Under the pieces are notes generated by a model. It did not search any database. It was not told the origin of the DNA and worked only from the letters and a program-made list of their open reading frames with translations. From Haliscomenobacteraceae bacterium (GTDB lineage: Bacteria > Bacteroidota > Bacteroidia > Chitinophagales > Saprospiraceae): a stretch of DNA of 64,000 bases. The DNA is taken from assembly GCA_947501115.1 (NCBI GenBank), contig CANMVX010000009.1, positions 1 through 64,000 on the forward strand, written 5' to 3'. Each line of letters begins with the position of its first letter. The first letter of the stretch is position 1. Of this stretch, positions 44,201 through 52,278 are shown piece after piece. Both the position numbers and the translations under genes were made by a program.

Positions 44201-45114
44201 GCCTGATGTTTGACCGAAGAGCCAAAATTCAGTTTAAAGCCAGCATTTTCACCTTCCAGATTTAATTCAGGAGGATTTTCAATAACCGATCCCATATATT
44301 CTGCGGAATAATCCCCTTGAGTATTAACTTTAAAAGTAGCACTGAAAACCCATTTATCTTTGGCTACTTTTCCAGTAATATAACTGCCTTGAGTGGTTGT
44401 TTTTGAAGCCTCTTTATCTAGTCCGAATGACAATCCTTTTAATATTTCTACTTTATCCAGGGCATTTTTCTGAATAATCTCAGCCCCTTTATTAATCAGG
44501 TCTAAGGCACCACCCACAGCATCATTGGCCGCTCCCTGGTCTGTTTTGGAATTATTTACGTCAAACTCAGCTACTTTCCCTAACAGAGAGTCATTCACTT
44601 CAGCACCCAGATTATTATCTTTTCCCGTCTGCGCAGTACCCGCAGCGTTTAAATCCAACTCACTTTTAATCAATTCTTTAGAATCAATAGCATGAGAAAG
44701 TTCTGGTTTTTTCTCCAAATCTATTTCTGGCTTCACCGCCTCCTTATGAATATAGGTAGATTTTTCATTATCAACCTTCTGAACAGGAGGCATAGAAACG
44801 CCCTTCTTTGCCTTATGCTGTTCAACGTTTACAGGCATTTGCCCTTTCTTTTGAGCGGCATTCAATGCGGCCGTTGCTTGAATATTCCTTAATTTTTCGG
44901 TTTGCGGACTTTTATCAGCCATTTGCTGTAGTGCCTTTAATTGCTTTACCCGAGGGCTATTTTCATGAGCATCCTGATTTTTTCTTTGAGTAAGTTTATC
45001 CTTTGATAATATTAAGTTCTGTTCTGTTGGTTCAGAAATATTATGATGTTGAATTAGACTTTTAGGTGAATCTTGGTTATTTCTACTTTCAAGTTTTTCA
45101 GCATTTACACCCAT
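41212..45114 (-). CDS. Giant repeat protein with eCIS-cargo-type N-terminal motif
   Basis: A 1300-residue protein of unknown function. Residues 52-83 (NSPRVKQLKALQQMADKSPQ and following) match the paired motif that precedes DUF4157 and other effector modules in proteins linked to extracellular contractile injection systems; no HExxH peptidase is visible here. Residues 100-240 are low-complexity. From about 316 to 900 there are five divergent beta-rich repeats of 132-137 residues, each with a hydrophobic-GQ landmark (MGQEV, MGQEV, LGQEA, VGQKA, FGQSL). Residues 980-1110 are Gly-rich beta sequence, and the last 150 residues are helical and charged. No signal peptide or membrane helix is evident, which suits loading by a non-Sec route. 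No eCIS structural genes are in the window. Confidence 0.8.
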   Translation of the reverse strand: MGVNAEKLESRNNQDSPKSLIQHHNISEPTEQNLILSKDKLTQRKNQDAHENSPRVKQLKALQQMADKSPQTEKLRNIQATAALNAAQKKGQMPVNVEQHKAKKGVSMPPVQKVDNEKSTYIHKEAVKPEIDLEKKPELSHAIDSKELIKSELDLNAAGTAQTGKDNNLGAEVNDSLLGKVAEFDVNNSKTDQGAANDAVGGALDLINKGAEIIQKNALDKVEILKGLSFGLDKEASKTTTQGSYITGKVAKDKWVFSATFKVNTQGDYSAEYMGSVIENPPELNLEGENAGFKLNFGSSVKHQADAADPSIISKGGNASFQIMGQEVLANWNQLDFNINEKKVTSADFSEVGLNLNLSVGEAIKVENVAAVVKDLAISNNILTHGDISLSIASVNLFGVATFSDINGSIGQKTGLSAEGNFDVTAEGLAGAKGKVSVNKGPDDKVAIYKLQDGEFNASIMGQEVSFKGVNYDSVNPNEIAAASSSLKLNFSLGDVLKVDEFDATVSNAKLSKDKGFTYENIAVNIASVNLFDGIAEFSNISGNVSPKEGFNAEGDFLVTASGMGNASGKVSVKKGPADLTTQYNLENGAFNATILGQEASIIGVTYDSLNPQEISAASSNLKLNFSAGNVLKVDALDATLTDAKLTENGFSYQDITVNIASINVMDIAEFSDIEGNVNAEGGFNASGSFNVTLPGLGGGQGNVTIKKGVEDKTTQYTLEDGSFNAEMVGQKASVNGVSYDSATNIFSIEEGELDVNIMGVDLNIVIQNPSFTKNNGFGFASATATIPELAFTDKAKMSNIVVNVVKDGAKYNYDGSSDFNLSGEINGASASADGNVGISKEGEKGTSLSFTNANVTLVIFGQSLEINNINYKDGEFNAEKAVAKIAPPFLKKNLQITVNDLSINKDGYSMSKSELETQLEVDFGIIKGNLSKLALEKTSDNWIISGEGGLAAGGTDFFGHKIPKIEGSGALSHNFGDGKTKKELIGVSATLPDVEFPGSLFPGKIGGSAEIPVLPGLNVVVSAGMEGKVTVPGLQLSVNKKGDQVYLISAGTQEGKPALGEVKVFLSVGAGTGIPLIASVSVSLGAEGGIFVRLNFNASKEISMEKDENALSLNKNTMETSYSLAGDLSLAAFLELKTTAFYFFSKSFKKELAKRSFGGFEVSNEENFKWITPSTPLQANEDIESSIKDNLKVNLNFVEESIWTMAKFVDVSSGFLKGSRNRILVVDRALGQFDKVRGEKFSADIKFIALKKLETQVENYIKTTKGSSSRTKEVQTLNNQIQLALKSIRAKVDKKLIDG
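42415..44169 (-). repeat. Five-unit protein repeat region within the giant protein
   Basis: Divergent coding repeats corresponding to residues 316-900. Landmarks fall at residues 324, 461, 596, 729 and 861, giving spacings of 137, 135, 133 and 132 residues. Units share NFSxGxVLKVDxxDATL-like and VNIASxNxxDxAEFSDIxGN-like blocks in the first three or four copies; the last is more diverged. Confidence 0.7.
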
Positions 45115-45297
45115 AATTAAAAATTAAGCTAAGATTCAAGAGTTTAAAACACACGTTATTAGTAAATTTATAACTTTTTTTTTATTTGAGCGTAAAATAA
45201 GATTAATTAGGGTGCCTACTTAGTAAAAAGGCAAAAAAAATGTTTTACATGTTTCAAATTAAAGGGTACATTGCCAGTAAAGGAAAAACAACAAAAA

Positions 45298-45552
45298 ATG
45301 AGCAACATAAAATTATTTGAAAGAAAATAAGTAAAGAGATAATGGAATGCTGAAGAGGAAACCTGGTATTTTTCTGCAATAGATGTAATTGAGATTTTAA
45401 CAGATAGCATCATTCCAAAACGATATTGGAGTGATAAAAAAAAAGCTAATCAAATAAGGAAGTCAGTTGTACGAAATAATCGTATAACTGAAATTTGAAA
45501 TTATAGATAATAAAATGCGAGAAAAAGATGTAGCAGATACCAAAACCCTTAT
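45298..45552 (+). pseudogene. Decayed BRO-N family (DinD-like) antirepressor gene remnant
   Basis: The plus strand reads MSNIKLFERK-stop-VKR-stop-WNAEEETWYFSAIDVIEILT DSIIPKRYWSD, the recognisable start of BRO-N/DinD-like phage antirepressor proteins. A frameshift after the Lys run moves the match to another frame, which reads GSQLYEIIV-stop-LKFE then NKMREKDVADTKTL, again a family block. At least three in-frame stops and one frameshift are present. At two of them (after ERK and EIIV) TAA stands where the family has glutamine, consistent with CAA to TAA changes. The right end merges into the convergent gene ending at 45553, so the C-terminal half is lost. The remaining space 45115-45297 shows no gene, only AT-rich leader sequence of the giant gene. 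Confidence 0.8.
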
Positions 45553-46317
45553 TTATCCCCAATTAACTTCTTTAACACCTAATTTATTTAAAATGGTTTC
45601 CCAATAGTGTTTCAGATTTTTCATATTAGCTGGTGTACTAATGCCTACATCGGGCGTCTTAACATGAATGATAATTCCTTGCAGGTAAGTTCTATCGACA
45701 TTCAAATAATTAGCTTTAACTATTTTCAAATCTTTTTCTGCCCTAAGGACAACATTCGACAGGGTCAATTGGCCAATGTTTTTAAGATTTATGAAATTAG
45801 ATGTTTGGATCATATCAGAGAAAATATATACGTGTAAATCTGGATTGATATTTCCATTGGCATTTGCTTTGAGCATCATTTTCCTTTGATTACAAGCTGT
45901 TTCTATGGCTCCAAAAATATCAGTACTATTTTTTGTTTGCGTACTTGATTCCAGTTGAAGGGTTTTAACCAAGGAATCGAGCACACTTCTCCTGAAGGAA
46001 TTAAGTAGTTTTTGATAGTTACTTACACAAACCTGTTTCTTCAGGGATGGCAATTTTTCATCGCAGTTTGGTGGCGATACTTTAAAAGATTGGCTGGCCT
46101 TAGACGCTGAGGTATAACCATGTATAAAATAGACTTTTAAGCCATCGTATCCTTTGTAAAATTGCTGAACGATCAGTTCCTCCATTTCCGATTTTGCCTG
46201 GACTAAAATAGTCCCCGTATATTTCACGCTCTCCGTTTTGTCTATAAAAATCAGCGTTTCACGTGGATTTACTCCAACAAAATATAGATTGAATACTAAA
46301 AATAAATAGATGAGCAT
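45553..46317 (-). CDS. Predicted secreted von Willebrand-A-like protein
   Basis: A 254-residue protein with an N-terminal hydrophobic leader (MLIYLFLVFNLYFVGVNP), then LIFIDKTESV, which looks like a MIDAS-type DxTxS strand-loop. Later come STDIFGAIETACNQR and HVYIFSDMIQTSNF, matching the central and third metal-ion-site strands of the von Willebrand A fold. The C-terminus (residues 205-254) is a helical tail containing KHYWETILNKLGV. Identification as vWA-like rests on these weak motifs. It is the last gene of a tightly spaced operon with large membrane proteins, so it could be an extracytoplasmic adhesive or regulatory component. Confidence 0.7.
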   Translation of the reverse strand: MLIYLFLVFNLYFVGVNPRETLIFIDKTESVKYTGTILVQAKSEMEELIVQQFYKGYDGLKVYFIHGYTSASKASQSFKVSPPNCDEKLPSLKKQVCVSNYQKLLNSFRRSVLDSLVKTLQLESSTQTKNSTDIFGAIETACNQRKMMLKANANGNINPDLHVYIFSDMIQTSNFINLKNIGQLTLSNVVLRAEKDLKIVKANYLNVDRTYLQGIIIHVKTPDVGISTPANMKNLKHYWETILNKLGVKEVNWG

Positions 46318-46327
46318 GGTTTTAATT

Positions 46328-47653
46328 TTATTGTTGTGAAATATTATTTCTTAGAAGGATATAAGGTCTCGGAGAAGCCTTTTGATTGATATAATGAAGT
46401 CCCTGTTTTTTCAGATTTGACTCAGAAAATTCAGCGGCCATCTGATGTCCGTAATCGTGGATTTTACGCTGAAAATGCTTCAGTTTTTCGGTTCTTACTT
46501 TTTTGAACTCCGCTAAATCAATCTCCGTTTTTTCCATTTCCTCCATGAGCAATTTCCATTTTTCGTCTAAACTCATGCCTTGACAATGTTTGGCTTCATC
46601 TCTGTCGTAAAATGCTTGCAGTTCTTGCAGTTTTTCTATTTTCTTGTCGGCCAGACGAATTTGCCGATGGTTTATTTTCAATACTATCTTCAACCATGCT
46701 CGTTTCACTCTTTTCCTTAATTCAGGCAGACCCATACCCAACAATATAGCCCCACCCAAAGCAAAAAGAACACCAGATACAACGACAACAAACGCTATGA
46801 AATATTCAGGTTTTTCAGGACTGGAAGGTACTGGCGGTACTGGCGGAAGATTAAGACGCATTCCGCCACCAATAACATTTGCATTCGCTTGTTCAATTTT
46901 TTTCAAATCATCAAAATCCTTCAATCTCACAAAACCTGTGTTGATCAACAAACCTAAAGCGGTTAAAGCTACCAGGATAATAAGGACATTAAAATACTTT
47001 TTATTCTTATTTAATTTATAGGGTTGCTCAATGAGTCTGTCATAAGCAGGCTTTAATAAAAATGGAATGGCGGCTAGCGCCAAAGCAAAAATGAAGGGAC
47101 TCGGATTAAATCCGAAAAATTTACTTTCACCAAAAATTTCACCATCTAAAAGTAGTTGGGTAGAAACGACCGTTAAGGAAATAATAAAATCTGCTGAAAT
47201 GAAAGCAAGAGCAGCGACGAGCATTAAGACTAACGCAAGGAGAGAATTTTCGAGAATAATATCCTTGATTTTTAATCTTAAAGAGGCCACAATATCTTTC
47301 AACTCATCTCTTTTAGCCGTGTTTTCAGCTATCTGTTTATCCCATAGCGATTTTAATTCTCTCCTTCCAAAAAGGTCCATTAATTCATCTTTCAGGACAA
47401 CGGCGGTCGATTGTTTTTTTTCTAATTCGTTGACCTTTCCATTGACACTTTCATATTCTGTACCCCCCTCTGATTGTTCCTGAAAGGCACTTTTCTCCAA
47501 ACCAATCTGAGCGTCCAATACCCCGTGAGGGAAATGTTTTTGCAGTTCAACAGGGAAATTAAAGGGTAATTGTTGAATTTTATTGTTGATAGACACCTGA
47601 GAGGTGAAATTATTAGGTTCCTGAGAGATTAGGGTTTCCGTGGTATTTGACAT
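46328..47653 (-). CDS. Unknown four-helix membrane protein with coiled-coil ends
   Basis: Not recognised. The 441-residue product has a soluble N-terminus with a predicted coiled coil (about 70-130), four hydrophobic segments (near 137-160, 185-205, 222-242 and 287-312), and a proline-rich loop between helices three and four (NLPPVPPVPSSPEKPEY). A long basic, helical C-terminus follows (KKIEKLQELQAFYDRDE, EMEKTEIDLAEFKKVRTEKL). The loop would face outside and the coiled coils inside, or the reverse. It lies 4 bases after the preceding gene and 10 before the vWA-like gene, arguing for a complex. Confidence 0.75.
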   Translation of the reverse strand: MSNTTETLISQEPNNFTSQVSINNKIQQLPFNFPVELQKHFPHGVLDAQIGLEKSAFQEQSEGGTEYESVNGKVNELEKKQSTAVVLKDELMDLFGRRELKSLWDKQIAENTAKRDELKDIVASLRLKIKDIILENSLLALVLMLVAALAFISADFIISLTVVSTQLLLDGEIFGESKFFGFNPSPFIFALALAAIPFLLKPAYDRLIEQPYKLNKNKKYFNVLIILVALTALGLLINTGFVRLKDFDDLKKIEQANANVIGGGMRLNLPPVPPVPSSPEKPEYFIAFVVVVSGVLFALGGAILLGMGLPELRKRVKRAWLKIVLKINHRQIRLADKKIEKLQELQAFYDRDEAKHCQGMSLDEKWKLLMEEMEKTEIDLAEFKKVRTEKLKHFQRKIHDYGHQMAAEFSESNLKKQGLHYINQKASPRPYILLRNNISQQ

Positions 47654-47657
47654 ATTC

Positions 47658-48410
47658 TTATTTTTTATTGATATAAAAAGAAGTAGAAAGATTGAACTCC
47701 ATGAGAAATAAATCTTTCCGTAAAGCTTTTAATTCCTCCCATTCTTCGTGCGTGGGTAAAGAAATATATTTACTTTCAATACTGCGAATCTCCCTTTCTT
47801 TTAGCTCAATCGCTTGATTATTATGTTTCATTTTTTCCTTAACCTTATTTTTTTCAACCCAATAGGAAAAAGAGGATTTTAAAGCGTCCATCCCCTTAGG
47901 AAACGTAAAATGTAAGATTAACCAGCATAGCGTAATGATGATTAGCGAATAGACGACAATCCATTTTATGCTAACTAACGCTGAGGGTACAAGGAGCAGA
48001 AAAAACAGGTAAAACAATAATCCAGCTAAAACGAGGTTCAGGAAAGAGAGACCAAAAAGCTTCAAAAACGAGCCATTGCTGAGTGGAAAATCGCGAGTCA
48101 ACCTAAAATTTTCCTCCTTAACGCCCCTTATATCTTCTGTTATTTGAGCTAATCGTAGTAAAATCTTCTCTGATTCTTCGACACTAAAAACCCCCTTTTT
48201 TCTATAAAATTGCAGGTATTGCCAGTCATGATATTTATCAATGAGCTGGACGGAAGGATCTGGGTTTGCCTTTATTTTACCAGCTATGGCGCCTTCATCT
48301 CTGATGGTTTCCTCGTCTGTAAGCCAGGAAAGAAAGGCAAGATTATCAATCCGGGTAGTTGAATTCACTCCTTCATCACTTTCCTCATTTTTTAAAATAG
48401 CTAGAGACAT
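47658..48410 (-). CDS. Unknown two-helix membrane protein with coiled coils
   Basis: Not recognised. This 250-residue protein has a soluble N-terminal region of about 115 residues, two adjacent hydrophobic helices (about 120-170, VLAGLLFYLFFLLLVPSALV then WIVVYSLIIITLCWLILHF), and a charged helical C-terminus (KEKMKHNNQAIELKEREIRS). The N-terminal segment LRLAQITEDIRGVKEENFRL also looks like a coiled coil. Architecture is similar to, but smaller than, the next gene product, suggesting hetero-oligomerisation. The start ATG follows the upstream stop with no gap (TAAATG), implying translational coupling. Confidence 0.75.
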   Translation of the reverse strand: MSLAILKNEESDEGVNSTTRIDNLAFLSWLTDEETIRDEGAIAGKIKANPDPSVQLIDKYHDWQYLQFYRKKGVFSVEESEKILLRLAQITEDIRGVKEENFRLTRDFPLSNGSFLKLFGLSFLNLVLAGLLFYLFFLLLVPSALVSIKWIVVYSLIIITLCWLILHFTFPKGMDALKSSFSYWVEKNKVKEKMKHNNQAIELKEREIRSIESKYISLPTHEEWEELKALRKDLFLMEFNLSTSFYINKK

Positions 48411-50237
48411 TTACTCCTTTTTAATGGTACCAATATAATTTTCATCTGAAAATTTCAATAGATTTCTATCTAAGAATATTCTATACACTAAGCCTTTTGC
48501 GCCCCTAATACTATAATTATCTACTAAACTAAAAGTCATCAATAACTTAAGTTTATGTTGAATTCTACTTATTTTCTGATTTAAACTTCCGCTTAGAGGG
48601 TCGATTAAATCTTTAATAGATTTTTCCATTTCCATAACATCGGAGCGGCTGGAGATACGCATATAAATATTTCTCAACTCCGTTTTATGTTTATAGATAT
48701 CTTTTAATACTATACCTTCCGGATGTTTCAGGAACAAGATGTAAACCACCTTAGAGAGCGTAGGCATTTTAAGTTCTATATTGCCATACTCAGGAAAAAA
48801 GATGCGATAATTCCGATCAATCAAAACAGAACTAACCACATTTTTTCCTGTGATAACGCTACTATTTTGCAACAAATAATTGACTTTGGCATTAAGGTCC
48901 TGGTCCTCTGTTTTAACTTCACTTAATACTTTCATCAAGAGGCTAAGCGATACGGAGAGATTTTTAGAGGTAAAAATTTCGCGTAGTTTTAATTCCAATT
49001 CCCGTTCTTCTCTTTGTTCTTCCTCATCCTTGACTGTTTTATTTAAACTATAAAAATGCTCATTTGGAATAGGTCTGAGCTGTAAAATATATTTGACAAA
49101 AAAAGCATCCAGGATTTTTTTGTCATCTTCATCTGGTATTTTTAATGAAGTGTAAGTTGCTTCTTTCCGGAAATAATTTACATATCTCAAAGTGGCTGTA
49201 CCCTTAAATTCGGGCAAATTTCCAATATTTACGAGTAATTCATATAATTCGCGTTCCGATTTGCTTGAAAGGATACTAACAACCCCTTGGAGTTCACTAT
49301 CTGATAAAGCGTTCCATTCTGGACAATGATATCTAAGATAATCTAATGAAAGCTCCTTTGTACCTAAGTTTATAAATGTAGGAAAATGAAGGAAATGAAA
49401 ACCCCTTTTTTTCGCTTGTTCTTGAAGCACGTCATAATTTTCCAGCACATATTGATTAAAAAAAGGCCGGTTTTCGCTGCTTATAAGTAAAATGGTATTA
49501 AAATCAAATCCAGGGATTGAAGTACCCTGGATATACGGATTGAATGCCGCATTGTCTTCAAATAAGGTATATTTCGACAGAATACCTCTCGCACTATTCT
49601 CCTCTGGAGCCCAGTGTGATACATTGGTATTGAACCAGTTTTTGCTTTGAAAACCATGGTGTTGGGATAATTCATATTGCTGGTTCGTCAAAACCACCAA
49701 ACAGCAGCAACCTACTTTCAAATTAGCCTTTGTCATATAGACAAATAGATCGGGAAATGTTTCCAGCTGAATATATTCATGTACCCAACCCTTTTCATTT
49801 AAGGTCACCAAAGCTAATTGTTCCTCTTCTGTCAGGGCCTCATACCCATAAATGATAACAGGTTTACTACATAATTTAATAACTTCATAAGCCGCGTAAA
49901 TATCTTCCTTTACGATGACGAAATCCTTGTCCCAATCGTCCGGAGGAGGTTTAAAAAAAGTTTTTTGAAAGCTAATCCTGGCTTTTTCAGCCATCTTAGC
50001 AAAAATAGCGGATTTACTTTTATCGGGATTGGTCAAGTAAACAAAACCTTCGATTAATAATAAAATCGGCAACAATACTACAACAACAAATCCGACGACA
50101 AACACCGTTATATTGCTTAATGGATATTGATTAAAGCTATTATGTCTTCCAACTTTTTTATACTCATATTTGAGATTTTGAAAAAGGTGAGGGTGTTTTG
50201 GTAAGAAAATGGCTGACTGAGCCAGAAAATACGGCAT
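48411..50237 (-). CDS. Unknown large single-anchor membrane protein with possible winged-helix C-terminus
   Basis: Not recognised as a named family. The 608-residue protein has one strong membrane helix (about 44-66, VFVVGFVVVVLLPILLLIEG). A large cytoplasmic domain of 340 residues follows, with no nucleotide-binding motif (YGYEALTEEEQLALVTLNEK, LISSENRPFFNQYVLENYDV). A charged helical linker lies at about 420-450. The C-terminal 150 residues (LSKVVYILFLKHPEGIVLKD, RSDVMEMEKSIKDLIDP) resemble a helix-turn-helix-like domain found in other Bacteroidota membrane proteins. It may bind DNA or another protein at the membrane; this is inference. It is coupled to the next gene with no intergenic base. 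Confidence 0.75.
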   Translation of the reverse strand: MPYFLAQSAIFLPKHPHLFQNLKYEYKKVGRHNSFNQYPLSNITVFVVGFVVVVLLPILLLIEGFVYLTNPDKSKSAIFAKMAEKARISFQKTFFKPPPDDWDKDFVIVKEDIYAAYEVIKLCSKPVIIYGYEALTEEEQLALVTLNEKGWVHEYIQLETFPDLFVYMTKANLKVGCCCLVVLTNQQYELSQHHGFQSKNWFNTNVSHWAPEENSARGILSKYTLFEDNAAFNPYIQGTSIPGFDFNTILLISSENRPFFNQYVLENYDVLQEQAKKRGFHFLHFPTFINLGTKELSLDYLRYHCPEWNALSDSELQGVVSILSSKSERELYELLVNIGNLPEFKGTATLRYVNYFRKEATYTSLKIPDEDDKKILDAFFVKYILQLRPIPNEHFYSLNKTVKDEEEQREERELELKLREIFTSKNLSVSLSLLMKVLSEVKTEDQDLNAKVNYLLQNSSVITGKNVVSSVLIDRNYRIFFPEYGNIELKMPTLSKVVYILFLKHPEGIVLKDIYKHKTELRNIYMRISSRSDVMEMEKSIKDLIDPLSGSLNQKISRIQHKLKLLMTFSLVDNYSIRGAKGLVYRIFLDRNLLKFSDENYIGTIKKE

Positions 50238-50248
50238 ATTTTAATCAT

Positions 50249-50653
50249 TTAATCGTTTGGTGTCCATACAAAATAGGGTTTTTCACCTTTTTCATCGGGA
50301 AAAACCAATCTTATACTGGCAATGCCGGATTCATTGTACATCTTCCATTCCTGGTTACTAATAATTACATAACTTTTATTATAGTCTTCAACAAAAAAAT
50401 TCAATTTTCCATTATCATCGGGGATAATTAATACCTGGTCACAATAGGAATCTTCATCAAAAAAGTAAAAAACAGTGGCTATATCCGTAAAAACCCTAAT
50501 ATAGTAATTTTTATCGGAATCATAGCCACTTGTTAATTCATTACTTTTCTCTGAAAATTCTTTTTTGATATCAGTTACCGAGGAACCGAGTCTAGCCTGC
50601 CCTGAAACCTCCAAACACAACATAGACAACGCCAAAATGAATGCTATTTTCAT
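50249..50653 (-). CDS. Small secreted protein heading the unknown membrane operon
   Basis: From ATG 50653 the product has 134 residues: a signal peptide (MKIAFILALSMLCLEVSGQA) and a small mature domain of alternating strands (YYIRVFTDIATVFYFFDEDS, KSYVIISNQEWKMYN, ASIRLVFPDEKG). No family is recognised. The frame is open from 50719 but the added residues spoil the leader and lie across the predicted promoter. It ends 11 bases before the 608-residue protein gene starts, so it is the first gene of a five-gene operon. Function unknown. Confidence 0.75.
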   Translation of the reverse strand: MKIAFILALSMLCLEVSGQARLGSSVTDIKKEFSEKSNELTSGYDSDKNYYIRVFTDIATVFYFFDEDSYCDQVLIIPDDNGKLNFFVEDYNKSYVIISNQEWKMYNESGIASIRLVFPDEKGEKPYFVWTPND

Positions 50654-50681
50654 GCCTCTTATTTTTCCATCAAAAGTCGTA

Positions 50682-50711
50682 CAAAGGTGACTATTAAAAG
50701 AATATTTGCAA
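50682..50711 (-). promoter_or_regulatory. Likely promoter of the five-gene membrane operon
   Basis: On the minus strand TTG (50711-50709), 19 bases, then CACCTTTG (50689-50682) fits the Bacteroidota -33 TTG / -7 TAnnTTTG pattern with one mismatch. The chosen ATG at 50653 lies 28 bases downstream. The longer alternative start at 50719 would lie upstream of the promoter, supporting ATG 50653. Confidence 0.45.
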
Positions 50712-50793
50712 GGTTGCAAAAGAGGAGGGTGAAGGCAGGCTTTGGCTTTGAAAAAACAAAAGAAGAATTTACTAGCTAGAGGATATAAATAAT

Positions 50794-52257
50794 TTATTTG
50801 GTTAAAACCCCATTTACCTTACGCCAAATAGCCAGGGGATTATTGTTCTTCAAGGCATCAGGAAGTAAATCGTCGGGGAAATTCTGGTAACATAGCGGGC
50901 GAACAAAACGTAAAATGGCACTTGTTCCTACAGAAGTGAACCGACTGTCGGTGGTTGCTGGAAATGGTCCTCCATGGTTCATAGCCTGTGTAACTTCAAC
51001 GCCCGTTGGCACATTATTTAGAATCAATCGTCCACATTTTTCTCTGATAGTTTCTAAAAGTGACTTATTGGTTGTAAGATCTGAAGATTCCGCCATGATA
51101 GTGATGGTGAGTTGCCCTTCTAATTCATCCATAATCCGGTTCAATTCGTTTATATCCTTACAGGCAACAATCAAAGAAAAAGGACCGAAAACTTCCTGAT
51201 GGAGAATTATATTTTTCAAAAAAGTAGCTCCTGAAACGATACCCACGGCAGGATGACCATTCAACTTATTACCATCCTTTTCAACCATCTGGATATTTAT
51301 ATCCGGTTGATTTAAAAAAATTTCTACGGTCTTTTCAAAATTTTGTGCAATGCCCTCATGAAGCATTGGCGCTGCATTTTTTTGTATCATTTTTGAAGTA
51401 AAATGATTCGAAAAAGCGGTTAACTCCTCACTTTCCAAACCTATGAGCAGGCCGGGATTAGTACAAAATTGTCCAACGCCAAGGGTTACAGCATCGGCTA
51501 ATTGTGTTGCCAATGCTTCACTTCGTTCTTTCAGCGCGGCTGGAAATAAAATAACCGGATTAACACTTCCCATTTCTGCAAAAACCGGAATAGGTTGTTT
51601 GCGTTTATTTGCGAGATCAAAAAGAGATTTTCCTGCAGTATAGGAACCCGTAAAGGCTACTGCTTTTATAGAAGTGTGTTGGGTAAGGAATTGCCCAACT
51701 TCTATGCCTCCCTCGACATGGGCAAATACGCCTGCTGGCATTTTAGTTTTTAAAGCCGCCGCCTGGATAGCTGAAGCAACCAAGGTAGAAGTTTTAATAT
51801 GAGCTGGATGGCCTTTAACAATAACAGGACAGCCAGCAGCCAACGCAGAAGCGGTGTCACCCCCTGCTGTAGAGAATGCCAACGGGAAGTTACTGGCACC
51901 AAAAACGACGACGGGTCCGATAGGAACGAGCATTTTACGTAAATCTACTTTAGGTAATGGCTGTCGATCAGGAATGGCCAGGTCAATTACGGCATCCACC
52001 CAGGAACCTTCTTCCAAAAATTCGGCAAAAAGTCGCAATTGACCTGTCGTTCGGGCCCTTTCTCCTGTCAATCGAGCCAGAGGCAAATGACTTTCATTGG
52101 CAGCTGTTTCAATTAAATTATCTCCAAGATGCTCAATCTCTACAGCTATTTGTCTTAAGAAATCAGCTTTTTGCTTGCCAGAATAATGAGAATATAATTT
52201 ACTAGCACTTTCGGACGCAACTAAAATTTGACCGATTTCTTTAAAATCCTTATCCAT
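50794..52257 (-). CDS. 2-oxoglutarate (alpha-ketoglutarate) semialdehyde dehydrogenase, NAD(P)+
   Basis: A 487-residue aldehyde dehydrogenase of the fatty-aldehyde/ketoglutarate-semialdehyde group. Catalytic Cys is in GVGQFCTNPGLLIGL and the general-base Glu in PVFAEMGSVNPVI; KGHPAHIKTSTLVA and AFTGSYTAGKSLFDLA form the cofactor site. The motif FGASNFPLAFSTAGGDTASALAAG is characteristic of this branch, which makes 2-oxoglutarate in D-glucarate and L-arabinose/D-xylose oxidative pathways. It is last in the sugar-acid operon, 21 bases after the aldolase-like dehydratase, completing the route. Confidence 0.93.
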   Translation of the reverse strand: MDKDFKEIGQILVASESASKLYSHYSGKQKADFLRQIAVEIEHLGDNLIETAANESHLPLARLTGERARTTGQLRLFAEFLEEGSWVDAVIDLAIPDRQPLPKVDLRKMLVPIGPVVVFGASNFPLAFSTAGGDTASALAAGCPVIVKGHPAHIKTSTLVASAIQAAALKTKMPAGVFAHVEGGIEVGQFLTQHTSIKAVAFTGSYTAGKSLFDLANKRKQPIPVFAEMGSVNPVILFPAALKERSEALATQLADAVTLGVGQFCTNPGLLIGLESEELTAFSNHFTSKMIQKNAAPMLHEGIAQNFEKTVEIFLNQPDINIQMVEKDGNKLNGHPAVGIVSGATFLKNIILHQEVFGPFSLIVACKDINELNRIMDELEGQLTITIMAESSDLTTNKSLLETIREKCGRLILNNVPTGVEVTQAMNHGGPFPATTDSRFTSVGTSAILRFVRPLCYQNFPDDLLPDALKNNNPLAIWRKVNGVLTK

Positions 52258-52278
52258 TCTTCACTTCAAATTAAAATT

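Noticed and set aside
45216..45413. Minus-strand open frame of 65 codons in the gap before the giant gene
   Set aside because: It is antisense to the BRO-N fossil, has no recognisable features and low-complexity Phe-rich composition, so it is a shadow.
41212..50237. Whole block as a contractile injection system or type VI locus
   Set aside because: There is no sheath, tube, baseplate, spike or AAA ATPase gene. Only the N-terminal motif of the giant protein points to such a system.
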